A stretch of 64,000 bases of DNA from Syncephalis plumigaleata (GCA_025201365.1 JAIXMF010000002.1:1984001-2048000); one strand, 5' to 3'; positions 34,487 to 47,337 are shown, counted from the stretch's first letter. A program made the numbers and translations. The notes: generated from the letters alone by a model not told the origin.

Positions 34487-35393
34487 ATGATGTCTATCCA
34501 TGCTAGCTGGATCCCCCTCCTTTACTTAACGACTGCGTTAATGAGCTATTGCAGTAGTCTCACTGATGCCACACCAAATTTACCTGCTTTTCCTCAGGGA
34601 GGTAAGTATACTTGCTCGTTTATCGTTAATCTATTCCGTATTCACTTGATGACATCTAGTAAACATCGAGCAATACACTGAATTCCTGGAGCGTTATAGC
34701 GATTATCGCATTATTAAAAATATTCCCCAGAACCGTGAAGGGTTATCAATCATTAGGGCTCGCCCTATACGAGAAGCAACCGATAAGGAAGACATTTACA
34801 TGACATGTGGGCGAAAGAGGAATCCGCAACCAACACTGCTATTTTATAGAGTAAGAAATCGGCGTATGCGTACTATTCCTCAAGCATTTGCTAACTATTA
34901 ATACTTACTAGGAAATGATGCGACGAAAATCTAGTCTTGCACAACAAAATCTGGACAAATTCGTGAATATACCGTCGTCTAATTTCCTTACCGAAAATTT
35001 GAACTGCTTCATTACATCCGCCAGATGTGATAGGACCATAGGAGATTATGTAGAATCAGATGAGTATAGAGTGAATGGTCGCAGTCGTTATCTTAGTTTG
35101 ATATCCACCATAAATGATGGTATGTAATCGATGAGATGTGCAAGGAATCCTAGCGTGTTATCTAACGATAGTCTAGTGTGTGATCCATTTGAGCAAGCCG
35201 GATGGAGACTTAGCTTTATGAGTGAGCGTGAGTTGATACTATAATACACTACAGCCAAATATGAAGTACTGACAGTTCCACTCGATTAGATATTTGCCTA
35301 AATCGTGACGCTAATAATGGAGAGGATTTATTTTTATTTGGACCTAATCTACGTGTAACGAGGGTTCCAATCAGGCGTAACCTACTTGAATAA
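34487..35393 (+). CDS. Secreted orphan protein
   Basis: No family recognised. Five exons (34487-34601, 34660-34850, 34912-35119, 35177-35221, 35290-35393) join in phase for about 220 residues. The N-terminus is a signal peptide (WIPLLYLTTALMSYCSS). The mature part is basic and has five cysteines after the signal (in MTCGRK, NCFITS, ARCDRT, VCDPF, ICLNRD), which suggests disulphides with one unpaired Cys. It follows the multi-pass surface gene in the same direction; a shared job is possible but not shown. Complete, consistently spliced structure argues for a real gene. Confidence 0.6.
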
Positions 35394-35416
35394 AAACGAA
35401 TATGATAGTGAATGAT

Positions 35417-35459
35417 ATTATTTTGTTTTATTCTGTTTTGTTTTGTTTTGTTTTGTTTA
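35417..35459 (+). repeat. (TTTTG)n microsatellite
   Basis: About eight imperfect TTTTG units in the 3' convergent region between the secreted orphan and the ADCK-like gene. Confidence 0.85.
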
Positions 35460-35477
35460 CTGGTTATATGTCGGATA

Positions 35478-37419
35478 TTACATGAGTGCAGGCATTGCTG
35501 GTCCTTCGAGTAGTGGTAGCCAGTGGGATAGTTGCTCCGTTAATCGTAGCCATATACGTATTACGCGACAAGTAGTCTCGGCCATGAAGTAATGCCACCA
35601 ACAAGTAAGACCGCCAAAGAATCGAGCAATCCTACCGCTGTTCCGTTGCTGTGCCGTCAACTTTGCATTATGTAGATCATCGTCCAAGATTGCACGATTA
35701 CACGCCGACATCATTAGCGCAAGTCCATAGGCGGGATGACGTGTCGTGCCAAGTGATGCATCGACATTACGCAGTAAATCGTGTGTTTTAATGAGTAGTA
35801 GCACCTCTCGTGGTACATGACGTAGTATGTGTGCAATATCCGCGATATAGTTTTGCAAACTATCACGAACATGATGACGTTCCGCCTCCGAACGAGCCTG
35901 TGTTAAATCCGACTCGACAGCCGACCATGATCTACCCGTAAGAATACACGCAAACAGTCGATGTGTATTGAATCCACCGATACGTAATGCGTAAGTGCGC
36001 ATATCCTCCTCGTTACGCTCCAGGATGGCACGCCATAAATGAGCATAATCCGTTTGCAACTGACGTGGTAATGATTTGTACAGTCCATGGTCTAACAGTA
36101 CTAGATCGTAATTACGATCAAAGAAATGTCGTCGATTACGCGGTCTAATGAGAATGTTACCCGGATGTGGATCGCAATGAACCCATCCGTATTTGAATAT
36201 CATATCGGAGAATATACGAGTCATCTCACTTGATACATCGTTCGTGTCAATGTTATTTTGTCGTAAGAATGCTCTATCATCAATGTACGCCCCTTGAATG
36301 ACTAGTTCCATTATAGTGGTTAGTAAATCGAGTGTTATTATACATCCCTTTACTACTCACATTCCATGCAAAGTACTCGTGGTGTAGCCCAGTAAACTGC
36401 CGGCACTACCAGTGCACCTTTATCGTGAATAAAGTAATTATGCAGACGTTCCGCATTATGTTGCTCCACTCGAAAGTCCAACTCCAACGGCAGACTTTGC
36501 TTCATTTCCTCGGCAAGCCAACCGAATCCAAATTCGGGAAATAGTCGTTCCACTGTGTCGACTAGCATGCTCGTGGTAGCTATATCAATTATCGCATGTT
36601 CTTGCAACGGTGGATGCTGCACCTTGACCGCCACAACATCACCATTACGGAGGGTGGCACGATGTACCTGAGCCAACGATGCTACACCCAATGGTTCTGG
36701 ATTGAATTCGGAGAATAGCTCATTCACCGGTTGTCCCATCTCCTGCTCGATCAACGCCTTGACATCCTCGATGGACGTGGGCGGGCAATGAGCATGCAAC
36801 GGTTTCATGGCTTCCGTCCATTCCGATGGTAATATATAGGTCATGGCCGCCAAATGCTGACCCTACATCATTAATGATGACATTCCAATTAGAATGAGTA
36901 AGACTAGCAATGCTGCTCCTATTCGTTCCTTACCAGTTTAATGTAGACACCACCATTGGTACGGCAAAGTGCCAATAATCGAGCAGCCGATCGTCGATGC
37001 CAGTCAGACCAGATTGCCTCGTAGTCAGGATCGGATTCGGATAGATTAGCGCATGACTTTCGATAATCAATACCAATTCGTAATACGGCGTAGGCCGCTC
37101 GACTAGATCGTACGGCACCACCCCAAGCATGCGCGATATCCTGTCGAAACTGATAGCAACCCGCGCCAAACAATAACGAACTAGTCAGTAGAATACCGAA
37201 TGCAGCACGACTACGAAGTGGCGGTTGTGGTCGACCGTAGTCGCGTAATCCCCAGGGTGGCCAACTACGCGTTCTACCTGGAATGAAGTCGTTCATTCTT
37301 ATGGTACTCATATTCATATTCATACCACGTCTCATCGTCATAGTCGCACTTGTACCGCCTATTCTATGCGTGCACCATAGTGGACGACTAGTACGATAAA
37401 CCTTGATGCGTGCTAGCAT
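35478..37419 (-). CDS. ABC1/ADCK/UbiB-family protein (ADCK1/Mcp2-like)
   Basis: Atypical kinase-like family of mitochondria; yeast Mcp2/Cqd2 and human ADCK1 affect lipid and coenzyme Q homeostasis. Exons 37419-36934, 36862-36361, 36301-35478, about 603 residues, all in phase. An Arg-rich N-terminus fits a mitochondrial presequence, followed by a hydrophobic segment AAFGILLTSSLLFGAG. Family motifs: GGVYIKLGQH (KxGQ), GVASLAQVHRA (the A-rich loop), VVAVKVQHP, CMEFIQGAYIDD, YGWVHCDPHPGNILIR and LLDHGLYKSL. The start at 37419 is the first ATG; the upstream in-frame codon is TTG. The start is set by first ATG only. Confidence 0.92.
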
Positions 37420-37801
37420 TGTCAATTAACAGGCATATACACGCCAATAATGAGTATCGTGTAGTTATTCTTAAAGGTGCGTGCGTTCGTGTGTAATTGA
37501 ATGGCAAGCAATAGTAGCGTGCTCGTTAACGTGGAGAAGAATACATTCAATATTGATTATATAAATAATAATTAGAGAGAGAGAGAGAGAGGAGAAAGAA
37601 GGCGAGCTGGAATGAGCGGTGAGAAAGTGGTGAGAGGAGTACCAGCTTTAATATCACTACCATTTCCTCATTCACTATTCTTGGCAATAGTACTGGATGC
37701 AATAACAATGGATAGCGGATTATTTCATACTAACTGCGTAAGCTTTATTGTAAGGACATGATATATATATATATATAGATAGATGTATGCACGTATCGAA
37801 T
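37420..37801. other. Gap; ADCK-like promoter
   Basis: Contains a (GA)n run near 37575-37592 and a (AT)n run near 37761. No gene seen. Confidence 0.5.
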
Positions 37802-38231
37802 TCATGGTTCATTCTTGGATGAATGCTGCTGTTTTACTTGTTCTTTTCTTTTTTCCATTTCTTCCGAACTGTCAATGGTTAACTTGGAACGCAGCTGACA
37901 GACAGTCTCATGTGTCCATCGACTTGTCAGCTCTAGTAGCGAGCAGCCAGGCTCCCTAGGATGATCCCTTTCGTAGAGTGCATAGGCAGCCACTCCTACT
38001 GATATGGAAAATAGTACATCGCCTACTCTGGTTGATTTTACAAGCAATGTCACATTATTGTAATAGATGCAGTATATCATATGAATAGAGTTAGCATGGA
38101 AATATCTCGATTATTGATGGATATATATTGCTGTATATCGCTGTGTATTCGCTATTATTCTTTCTTGATTCAACTTTTACTTACGGTGATATGAAATGAG
38201 TGAATACACGATTTCTTACTGAATTTGCCAT
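37802..38231 (-). CDS. NCE101-family small membrane protein
   Basis: NCE101 (non-classical export protein 1) is a short fungal protein with one membrane segment. Exons 38231-38185 and 38027-37802 give about 90 residues. The first exon has the short N-terminus ending in FISP; the second begins VGDVLFSISVGVAAYALYER and continues HPREPGCSLLELTSRW, matching the family pattern (DPxF, GxxAYxxYE, GxxLxELxxRW). The C-terminal Lys/Gln/Glu-rich 30 residues go beyond the family core. The intron is flanked by ACC|GTAAGT and ACCAG. Confidence 0.72.
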
Positions 38232-39481
38232 GCTTGTTATTGTGTACAAACTATACGTGTGTACATAGACAGGAATACACACACAGAGAGCGAGAGCGAG
38301 ATGTAAAAAATGAAGAGAAAAAGAAAAGTCGTCATTTCATGAATCTACTACCATCATTCGGAAGTCTATTCCGTTTGTGATACACAACAACAACTGGTCT
38401 ATGTACGTTGTTTTCGCTAGTGTTATCATTACACATATGGTCTACTTTACTCTTTATTTTCTATAGGAATAAGTACTACTAATAGATTCTAATCAAATGT
38501 AACATGCCATGCTGTATTGTAATGCCGATTGTTATTATTATTACTATTACTATGTCGTCATTGATACATCAACGTAGTCGTACCAGTAAATTTCACACTT
38601 TGATATACTCTATTCATCATTGCATCACATGATGGTTAGACGAGGAATACCGGCAGATAGATGTCTATCAATTTATCAACAAGTGAACGAATTAGTAGTG
38701 CTCTTTCTAAACACCAATCGTACGCCGCAGCCTTTAAAGTGTGAGGTTTATGACGACAAACACCAATCAGTTAGCGGACACCTATCTTGTCCCACCATTT
38801 GAGATGCATGACAGCCAAGCCTTTAGCATCTAAAAAAATGCTACTTGTAAATCGCCTTTAATGTCGTGCATATTCTCTCTCGTCTACTGCATTGTAAATG
38901 TCAATAATGATTAACAGCTGTGATTGGGAAGGAATACACTTGCATCAAGAATATTGTCTTGTGATGGAGTACATTCGGCGAACAAGGTAAGCAATCATAC
39001 ACATGACATAAGCGAGTAATAAGACCGTATAGCGTAAAATGAGTATGCAACTATTCGAGCACATTGTTCATCGTGTACAAGTTCATCGCATGACTGCCCA
39101 CATCATCATCATCACTAGCATCATCAGTGTCACGATGTACTATGATGCACTAGTCATAATCGATTATGGTCAACGTCAATGGGAATAGTAGCGAGCAATA
39201 GGTAAACATGAGCGTTGTTTAACACTGCAGTCATCCATTGATTTGTAAGTGCTTTTTGAAAAGAAAAAAGTGTAGCATTACTACCAATAAACGGTCGAGT
39301 GTTATTTCCAAGGCGTGTGTGTGTGTGTGTGTGTGTGCCTCATATGCAGTTACTGTCCGGTTCTCTGCTAATATGCCTTTCGGGCTTGTCCGCCCATCTA
39401 TCTCGCATATACAAGCACGCACACGCACACGCACACGCACACATCCACACTTTCAAATCACCATTGCATCTTACAGTAGCC
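38232..39481. other. Gap with CA/GT repeats
   Basis: No confident gene. Holds (GT)n at about 39313-39337 and (CACACG)n at about 39415-39442. Frames at 38620-38802 and elsewhere lack support. Confidence 0.4.
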
Positions 39482-39774
39482 ATGGCAGAACTGGACTCGC
39501 GTGTGGAACTGGTACGTTCTGACTGGTTGTTTGAACCAGAATTTCTTTTTTTGAAACTATTTGTCGCCTCCCTTATTTGGATGACTGTGTCGAATGCGTG
39601 CATGCGTGTGTGATAATGATGGAATGCTGTGGTCGTTCTGCAATTGCAACAACTTCTACTGCTCCTACTACTGTTACCACTACCACTACTACTACGAAGA
39701 CGACGCCTTGCATTCTTCGTGGTCAGTCACGGAGTAAAGTAACACAGCACACCACGCTTGCTCGGCTGTTTTAA
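39482..39774 (+). CDS. Doubtful very small two-exon gene
   Basis: ATG 39482 opens MAELDSRVEL, followed by a GTACGT donor at 39512. Joining to an AG at 39698-39699 keeps phase 0 and gives TTPCILRGQSRSKVTQHTT and a short end with stop at 39774, about 34 residues. There is no family match and the acceptor (GAAG) is weak. It is listed because both parts are free of low-complexity sequence. Confidence 0.2.
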
Positions 39775-40115
39775 TCGATAGCCATTATTTAATAAGACCA
39801 AAGAACGATCTAACATCACCTCTTTTCACTTCTACCAAGCCCTCGCACACACACACACGTCCACGAACACACTCACATACTCACATACATCCTCACCTAT
39901 ATATTCACTTGCACATTCTACGTACGTATACTCCGTGCTACACGCCTACACGTTCATTATCATTTCCAATTTCATTTCCTTCTTTTAGGCCATCGTTGTC
40001 TTTTTCCGTTATTCCACCTTTCTTTTAGTGCCATTTCTGATTTATACTGACGACAGTAACATTCCTATCCATTACTAGTGGATGATAAAAAATATCTACA
40101 TACACTACTGCTATC
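39775..40115. promoter_or_regulatory. Leader/promoter of the TLC gene
   Basis: Pyrimidine-rich stretch with CACACACACACG near 39845 and CT-rich tracts to the ATG at 40116. No other feature seen. Confidence 0.4.
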
Positions 40116-41330
40116 ATGAACAACTTTATCCAAGATGTCACTCAGCTGGTAGCGCCTTCTGCGGGAGCTTACGCTCTCTTGCATGTTTTCGCTAAAACCT
40201 GTCTTATTCCTTTACTGGGAAAACAACGTCAAATCAATGGTCTCTCCGTATCCGATCGAATTAATTTGGATGGATTGTAAGTATTAAGACAAAAGACAAA
40301 TATTTTATTATTGTTGTTATTGTTATTGCACAATATGTAAATGGTCAATCGATCTAGATGTATGATCATTTCCTTTTTTTTATTTCTGTTCTATAACATA
40401 TGTCATGAACAAATTCATCGGCCGATATTATTTTTCTACGGTTACTAACCAATGCATATGTGTGCGTGTGTGCGTATGTGTACCTTACACGTGTTTAGAA
40501 CCTCGTCTACCGTCCACGCCTTGCGTACAGGGATCGGGGCCATACGTCTCATCATGGTATTACGAGCATGGTCCCATGATACACTTCATCCCTACCCTGA
40601 TGAGGCTCGCAATCTACTGGCGGAGCACGCCGGCTATACACTCTACGACTTGGCCGCCATGAGCATGCAATCCTACAAACAGAGCGCCATGTGGACTCAT
40701 CACGGCCTTGGCATTGCGGGCTCGTTGGCCATGCTCTACTATCGTCGTGCGTCATTCTACCCGATTGCTTTCCTAGCCACAGAGATGACGGTGCCCGTGG
40801 TCAATGGTCTTTGGCTACTGGACAAGGTCTTTGCTAATGACAAAACACGCTATCAAGGTAGAGTGGGACAAATTCGTATCGCACTCGTTTGGCTACGAGC
40901 CGTGGTCTTTATCGTATTCCGTTTGATCCTCGGCCCGATGGCATTGTGGTATGGTATGACTCGCCCAAGTGCCGCATCATCAACAGCTTCATCATTGGTA
41001 TCATCAGCATCATCCACTGGTACTAGTGTTGCTGATGTTTTCGGTGCAGGCTCGTCCATGTTAACCTCGAGCTCGACTCGTCCACTCAATACGACGGCTG
41101 CATTGGGCAAGGGTACATTCGATATCAACTTACCTGCCACGGCATCGACGTCACCATCATGGAAGACATTCTGGCAGCAGATGTTCCAACTTCCCATGCC
41201 TATCTGGGCAGGTACCACGGTTAACCTATTGATATTCTCGGTACTTAATGTTATATGGACTCGTGGCGCTATTCGTGCTCTACAACGTGAGCTTGTCCGC
41301 TATCGATTGGCACGATCCAACGTTCATTAA
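40116..41330 (+). CDS. TLC-domain membrane protein (TMEM136/FAM57-like)
   Basis: TLC (TRAM-LAG1-CLN8) proteins are multi-pass ER proteins; some are ceramide synthases, others lipid regulators. Exons 40116-40276 and 40499-41330 give about 330 residues. Helical segments and TLC-like residues: TSSTVHALRTGIGA, then a HP-YP segment and GYTLYDLAAMS, WTHHGLGIAGSLAML (paired His), FLATEMTVPVVNGLWLL, and IRIALVWLRAVVFIVFRLIL. A Ser/Thr-rich loop of about 60 residues splits the last helices. The final helix is TVNLLIFSVLNVIWTRG. It lacks the ceramide-synthase Lag motif, so a ceramide synthase role is unlikely. Confidence 0.75.
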
Positions 41331-44126
41331 TGCCATCGGCGTATGTCGTTCCATTGTTATGCGATCTATACACATGCACACGCACACATGTATAGGCGCG
41401 ACACGTTTTTTCCTTGCACACTTGGTATATTTTATGTTCATATGTAGTACAGCAACCGTATTTGTAGTCGACTGATGATGGGTATGTATTTATAGGATAT
41501 AGGATCACACTGTAAGAAGTTGCAATGTGGTTTAATCTATCTATCTATCTATCTATCCTTGATTGTAGTATTGTAGGATGATGGATAAGAAAGACAGTGA
41601 TGCATCAATAGTATCAACTATATAGCTGTTGCCCTTTCCATTCTTCTTCTCTTTCTCCTTCAATCGACATTCTACACTTTGCGTGCATATCTACATACTC
41701 TCACATACCCACACATACACGTCTACACGTACCGTTTTCTTGATCTTTTCTCTATATTTTATGTTATATGCTCATGTCATGTGTCTACGCCCTTTTTGTC
41801 TTTGATACTGCTAGTCATATACGTTTATTCTTAACCCGTACTATTACATTATCATTATGACTTACTACAATGTTATCCCATTACCACTACCACTACTATT
41901 ACTTTTATACATTCATGGTTAATTATTAGCCATTTTATCTTGATATCATTTAACACGCAGTTATTATTAGATATTGTCGCTTGCCTGTTATGGCAAGTAT
42001 CGTGTTTCAAATTAATAAAAGCCAGCAAGCTGGTGTTCAATCACATACATGCACATCACATTCATCCTAGTTCCGACTTTTTATTATTATTATCTCCTTC
42101 TTTTCCAAATACTCGTTCTTTTAGTGCCACTACTATATTTAAATATCATTCCTCTTTCTATCGCTTACCATTTCTAGTATATACCGCATTCCATACTACT
42201 GCTTTGCTACTAAACATGCGGTGATTCCATCTGCGACACTTTCCTTCCTTTGTCTTTCTCCCCGTTATCCACACTTTTGCTTGCTTACCCCCCTCTTTCA
42301 CTCACATCTCACCTTCCTTTTTCTTTCCCTTCCTTTCTCCTTCTCTATACGGATGGGGTATACACGCAAACACGCCACATTCTCTTACTATTTCTTCTTC
42401 TTCTCTTCCTCCTCCTCTTCTTCTTCCTCTTCTATTCGGTTCAACCCGCTACATAGCATTTATTTCTTGCGTGTTACCAATACTAGTGGCTTGCCTTACG
42501 ATCAACATCCTATTGTATCGTGATAGTTATAGTCATACACCCATCAATACTCCACGCATCCTCTCCTCTCTCTCCTCTTCTACCGCGTAACCTTTCTCTT
42601 TCTCTCCGCCTAGAATTGATTCGGGTAAGTGTTACTGTTACAATTGTTATTGTTGTTGTTGCGCAAACTATGGATAACTAGGCACTAGTAAACGACGGTC
42701 ACTCCATCCACTTATTGTTGATGTGTATTGCTCAGTTGCCTATCTTTCCTTACTATCTTTTGCCATTTCTACTGCATGGCATGCTGCAGTATAGTAGTGT
42801 TGACGGTTCTTTTCCTCGTCTCCAACCATAGTATACTTGTTGTGTTGCACCCTGCGTGCATCATTTGCCAATCAATCCCGCCTTTCTTTATTGTCGATGG
42901 GCAGTCGGTATCGTTCGTTCTTGGAGTAATATCGAACAGTTCGATACTTTGTTCTTATGAATAGAAACTATTAGTATTGCTCTCTCGTTCCTAATACTTA
43001 CTACGTATAATACTTGCACTATTTCTATCAGGAATGATAGACTTTCTATTTTAAAGGAATCTGTTACACGGTATTCCTCTTCTTCTCTTCTTCTCTTCGC
43101 CTCCTCCTCCGCATCATCATAGCCATACACAAGCATAGGTATCATACTACAGTATTATTTTTTTTGCCTCTACTCCCCTTTTTCGTTCCTACTCCCTCTT
43201 TCTCTTTCTCTCTTACTCTTTCGCTATTCCTCTTACTACTCGTAGTATCGTCTCCTTAATTTTCCTCTATCTTTCTATTATTCGTTCACCAACCACTTTA
43301 ACACTCATCCACTTATTCATTACTCAGTAGTGCCAGTGATTAGCTAGTCTTTATTACTTATAATTCACGCAGTGCTCTATTTAAGCGGGTGTAGCTCCTT
43401 GCAGTGGCAAATTCCTTCGTTTTATGTAAGAAATGCAATCGTGACTGAATTGAATGTGCGCGGTACAACTATTCTACAGTCAAGATTTCGTATTATCGGT
43501 TCATGACATTTTGTCTTCTTTGACGTGTGCGTATATACGTGCACTTGCTTGCCTAGTTGTTTACACATGTAAATAGATGTGTGTGTATACATGTGTGTGT
43601 GTGCGTACATGTGTATGCGTAAGTGCATGTCTGTACCCGACATTAATTGTAGTATCACATTGGCGACGAAGGCTACACACGGATGACGAGCCATGTTGCA
43701 GCAGCTGACTTCAATTGTCTCAGCTATAATCGCATGCTAAACAACGTAATACCAACTTATAAGAATGATAATAATGATGGCACTACTATGTCACAAACCA
43801 TTAGATACAATGAAGGACAATTACTCTCATGATAAAGAACTCGCGCGCCCCTATTGTTTTGAATAACCGCCTTTGTCACACATTACGAGTTTGACGGCCT
43901 AATATGGATCATGTATCATTTGTCCTACACGCTTCTCTCTCTCTCTCGCTTTCCTTAGCTTGGCGTGATGCAGAGACGACAATGAGATAGTGCCACTGCA
44001 TTCTAACCTCTTATTTATATATTTATATATTTGATGATGTCGTTTGGTGATACCTCATTAGCAATTTATAGGATTGTTTGTTTGTTTATTTGTTTATTTA
44101 TCCATCTGCTATATTAATTATTATAG
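41331..44126. other. Long pyrimidine-rich gap
   Basis: About 2.8 kb with no confident gene. The plus strand is rich in C and T (for example 42240-42460 and 43070-43270) and has (ATCT)n at about 41537-41559. Open frames here are low-complexity Ser/Phe/Leu readings of pyrimidine tracts. It may be leader, untranslated or structural DNA. Confidence 0.4.
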
Positions 44127-44443
44127 GCGGATCGTAATATCTGCAGGACAGATTATACATTCTATGGATTCATCTTTGTTACTCCCTTATTTACCTGTGT
44201 CAACCCTGGAACATATGTAGATAAGCGTACGTTTGTTAATTAAGGGACATGTGATTGTGTTTGTGATTGTGTTTTGTTGTAAATGATTATCCTCAAAACG
44301 AGGTACAATTTAATTAATATAATTATAGCAACTAATGTTTGTTTGTTTGTTTGTTTGTTTATTTATTTATTAACTGTGTTTTCCTCTAGTTTGACGATTA
44401 CGGCCTTTATTTCCATCAACCAGTGAAGCAGAAAAACAACTAG
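44127..44443 (+). CDS. Possible exons of an unrecognised Cys-containing protein
   Basis: 44127-44216 (after TTATTATAG) and 44390-44443 (after TTCCTCTAG) join in phase 0 through a GTAGAT donor. They read ADRNICRTDYTFYGF, then TPLFTCVNPGTY, then FDDYGLYFHQPVKQ and a stop. Each presumed intron has a (TTTG)n tract before its AG. I found no convincing first exon. Low complexity is absent, which is the main support. Confidence 0.25.
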
Positions 44444-44806
44444 GACGCTTCATTATCCATTTAGCTGCGTCACACACCCTACATCTCTTTTAGTCTTTTT
44501 TATACCATTATTTCATCGAACATTAGTTAATAGTTCGCTTAGTTTAACTTCTTTTTAGACGTAGTAATTGAGTACGTTGACTGTCTTGTCATTCTAAGCA
44601 ATACAATGAGCATAGAAGCATCTCATTAATTATACAACTCGTACTAACCATTATTGTTTGTTTGTTTGTTTGTTTGTTTATTTCTTCCGCTTATTTTTTA
44701 TAGTTAAATCCATATTGGCATATTGTTTCAGTAGCTACTGTCGTTAGCTACTATCCTTATTCTCTTCTTCTAATTCAGTAAAGTTGTATTGTCATTTCAC
44801 CGTGGC
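44444..44806. other. Gap; promoter of the Cys-rich membrane gene
   Basis: Contains a third (TTTG)n tract at about 44656-44680. No gene seen. Confidence 0.4.
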
Positions 44807-46511
44807 ATGGCGTTGGAGTGCCGGCAGCCTGCCTTAAGGCGGGTAACCGGTCATACTACTAAGCCGTTAAGCTGGCGGCGTGCAAGTCTGATACTTTTCG
44901 CATTGGCGGTATCCATCGTATCGGTTGTCTCGGCTAGCGCATTAACCTCCAGTAAGTGGAAAACAACAATAGAACGTGCAATCATATTGAAGCAATGACG
45001 TTTGCAACATTCTATGAATGAGCCATCTATCTTTTTATTCCATTTTGCTAATTAATCATTCGTTCCGTAGATTATGGATCACTTGCGCGACGTGCTGATT
45101 GCCCAGCGGGACAAACTTTTTGCGACAAGTTCGGCTGCGTCAAAGGCCTTCAATGTCCACACGGTAAGTGTTACACTAATGATGAATGGCAACGTAGCAT
45201 CAACTTCATCGTCAGTACTAATACGACTATTGTTAGCGTGCGCTTACAACGATGACATGCAGGCATGTGATCGTGTCAAGGTCAATGGTAACCAGTGTGT
45301 TTGGTGGGGTAGCCAGTGTATTCCGAGTAAGTGCAAGGAAGAGAACAAACAATGACCTTTATCGTTTATACTAACAAACGACATTGTTCATTTGTTCATC
45401 TATAGATGTCCAGTGCAGTATGAAAGAAGGAAAATGCTCGGATGATTGCAATTTATGCGGCGGTTTTGGCTGTGTACCACGCGGTCAGCAATGTCCCACT
45501 GGTAGGTATTCCTCGTGGCTCTTCTCTTTCCTCCAGTAGTTTTGACTAATAGTAATCAATCTGTTCATTATGATATAATAGGTTGCGAACAATTTACAGC
45601 TAAGGATCGTTGTAATCGTTACGTGGCCAGCAATGGTATTAATTGCTTCTGGAATCCCTCGCATAATATCTGTGTCTATGGTAGGTATACTATTATCATT
45701 AGTTATACTCTCATATAATTATAATTCGATTGACTAACAACTCTTTGTTGCACATTGATACTATCCAGCAAAGTCCAGTACGGTATTAGGTGAATTGCAA
45801 CATGAGCCTAGTGCCATTGGTGGAACCGCTTCACCAGAACCACCTCCATTGGATATTCTATTGGCAATACGTAGAAACTTGTTAGCCAAGAGACCATCCC
45901 TGCTACCGGATGGTGAGAGGATATTACCCGCTCAAATGGAGACACTCGAACAAGCGGCAGCTAGTAATAGTGATAATGGTGGTGATGCTGGCAGGCCTAC
46001 ATCTAATAGTATAGCAACAACAGGCAATGACAGATTGGGCGCTGAACAATCCGGCGACAATGCCCAGTCCAATAGCAACGCATCGAATGGTAACAGATCC
46101 TCCGGCACTAGAACTAGTAAGGATAATACACCCACCGCAGTTAGTGCCACACAACCAGCTAGTGCAACATCGACGAGTGACGGCAACGACCCGAATAATA
46201 ATAATAATGGAGCCATGGATGCCAGTCTACAACAATCGACGATATCTGGCTCGATTAAACTATGGGTCGCATTATGTGGTGTGGCAGTGGCACTAGTAGC
46301 CGTTGCAGGTATTGCCTTCCTAGTGGTACAGCAACGAATGCGTGCACGTCGCGAATTACTGGCCGAACAGCGTAATGCAGAGATGCACAACATTCATCCG
46401 GAGCATCGACGAGAATCGTTGCTTCCCTACGTGCAGAACGCGTTAAGGGCTGATGATATGGTGCAAACACCACCAACAGCAGCAACTGCCAACAGTAACA
46501 ACTATCACTAA
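44807..46511 (+). CDS. Cys-rich type I membrane protein
   Basis: No family recognised. Six exons (44807-44951, 45071-45163, 45237-45326, 45406-45501, 45582-45680, 45769-46511) join in phase for about 421 residues. A signal peptide (WRRASLILFALAVSIVSVVS) leads four Cys-rich segments, one per exon, such as CPAGQTFCDKFGCVKGLQCP, CSDDCNLCGGFGCVPRGQ, and a pair with CVWWGSQCIP and NCFWNPSHNICV. A long Ser/Asn/Thr-rich stalk follows, then a single membrane helix (VALCGVAVALVAVAGIAFLV) and a basic cytoplasmic tail of about 60 residues. The start is the first ATG; the longer frame needs TTG. Looks like a wall or adhesion sensor. Confidence 0.68.
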
Positions 46512-47337
46512 TGGTCATCCATTGTAATAACTGATGATCTCAACCGATAACAAAGATATATCATCGTTGGATAGCTATACCATGATTTATATTCGATGCT
46601 AACAATACTACTACTACTGCCACTACAACCACTACCATCACCACTAATAATAATTACAATACTAATAGTAATAATGCCGGTAAAATGATAAAGATATTGA
46701 AGACGATACTGATCATAACAATAATAATAATAGTTGAGATAAGGCTTAAAGAACAATCCCTAAATCATCATACATTTGGTCGTCGTCGTCGTCGTCAATT
46801 ATTGGATAGCTCCACTAGTTTTCCAATATAAATCATTACTATAGCTCATATATATATATATATATATATACAGTATTTCATAGCATCGCATCGTAGTAAA
46901 TCTTTCATTATTGGTATTATAATTACAATTTTGTACTTTTCCTTTTCTCTCTCACTCTTTTTATTTAGTATTGAATATGTGTGTGTGTCAGTACCAGCAT
47001 AGCTCTTCATTTAATTTGCTTTACAGCAAGTGTTCTATTCTTATTATCGATATAAACTAACAACGACACTACCGGCTATTTCTATCTAATTTCTATTTAA
47101 TATTACAAGTATTATAATGATGAAATACTGAAATGATCATTGTTTGTTATAAATAACACTTGCAGCTATAGCTTTATAACAATATATAACAATATAGACA
47201 TACATCTATTATACACTGTCTAATAGTAGGGCATGTTATTTATTAATAAAAATCGATAGGTTTGGAAATATCAAGTAACAACCAATGATGTGAGTATACG
47301 CGCGTATAATTCTAATTCAATGTAGACATTCATGTCA
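46512..47337. other. Convergent 3' region with (AT)n
   Basis: No gene. A (TA)n run lies at about 46849-46870; AATAAA-like signals for uL10m (minus) and the Cys-rich gene (plus) occur. The first 230 bp are rich in ACTACTACT-type repeats. Confidence 0.45.

Noticed and set aside
36930-37169. 79-codon minus frame overlapping ADCK-like exon 1
   Set aside because: Shadow of the conserved ADCK frame.
40452-40498. Extension of the TLC-domain frame upstream of 40499
   Set aside because: It reads through a GT/GC-rich intron. The acceptor TTTAG at 40494-40498 joins in phase to an exon starting at ATG 40116 with a better N-terminus.
42220-42530. Overlapping Ser/Phe/Leu-rich frames in the pyrimidine-rich gap
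   Set aside because: They are translations of CT tracts and appear in two frames at once, which argues for low complexity, not coding.
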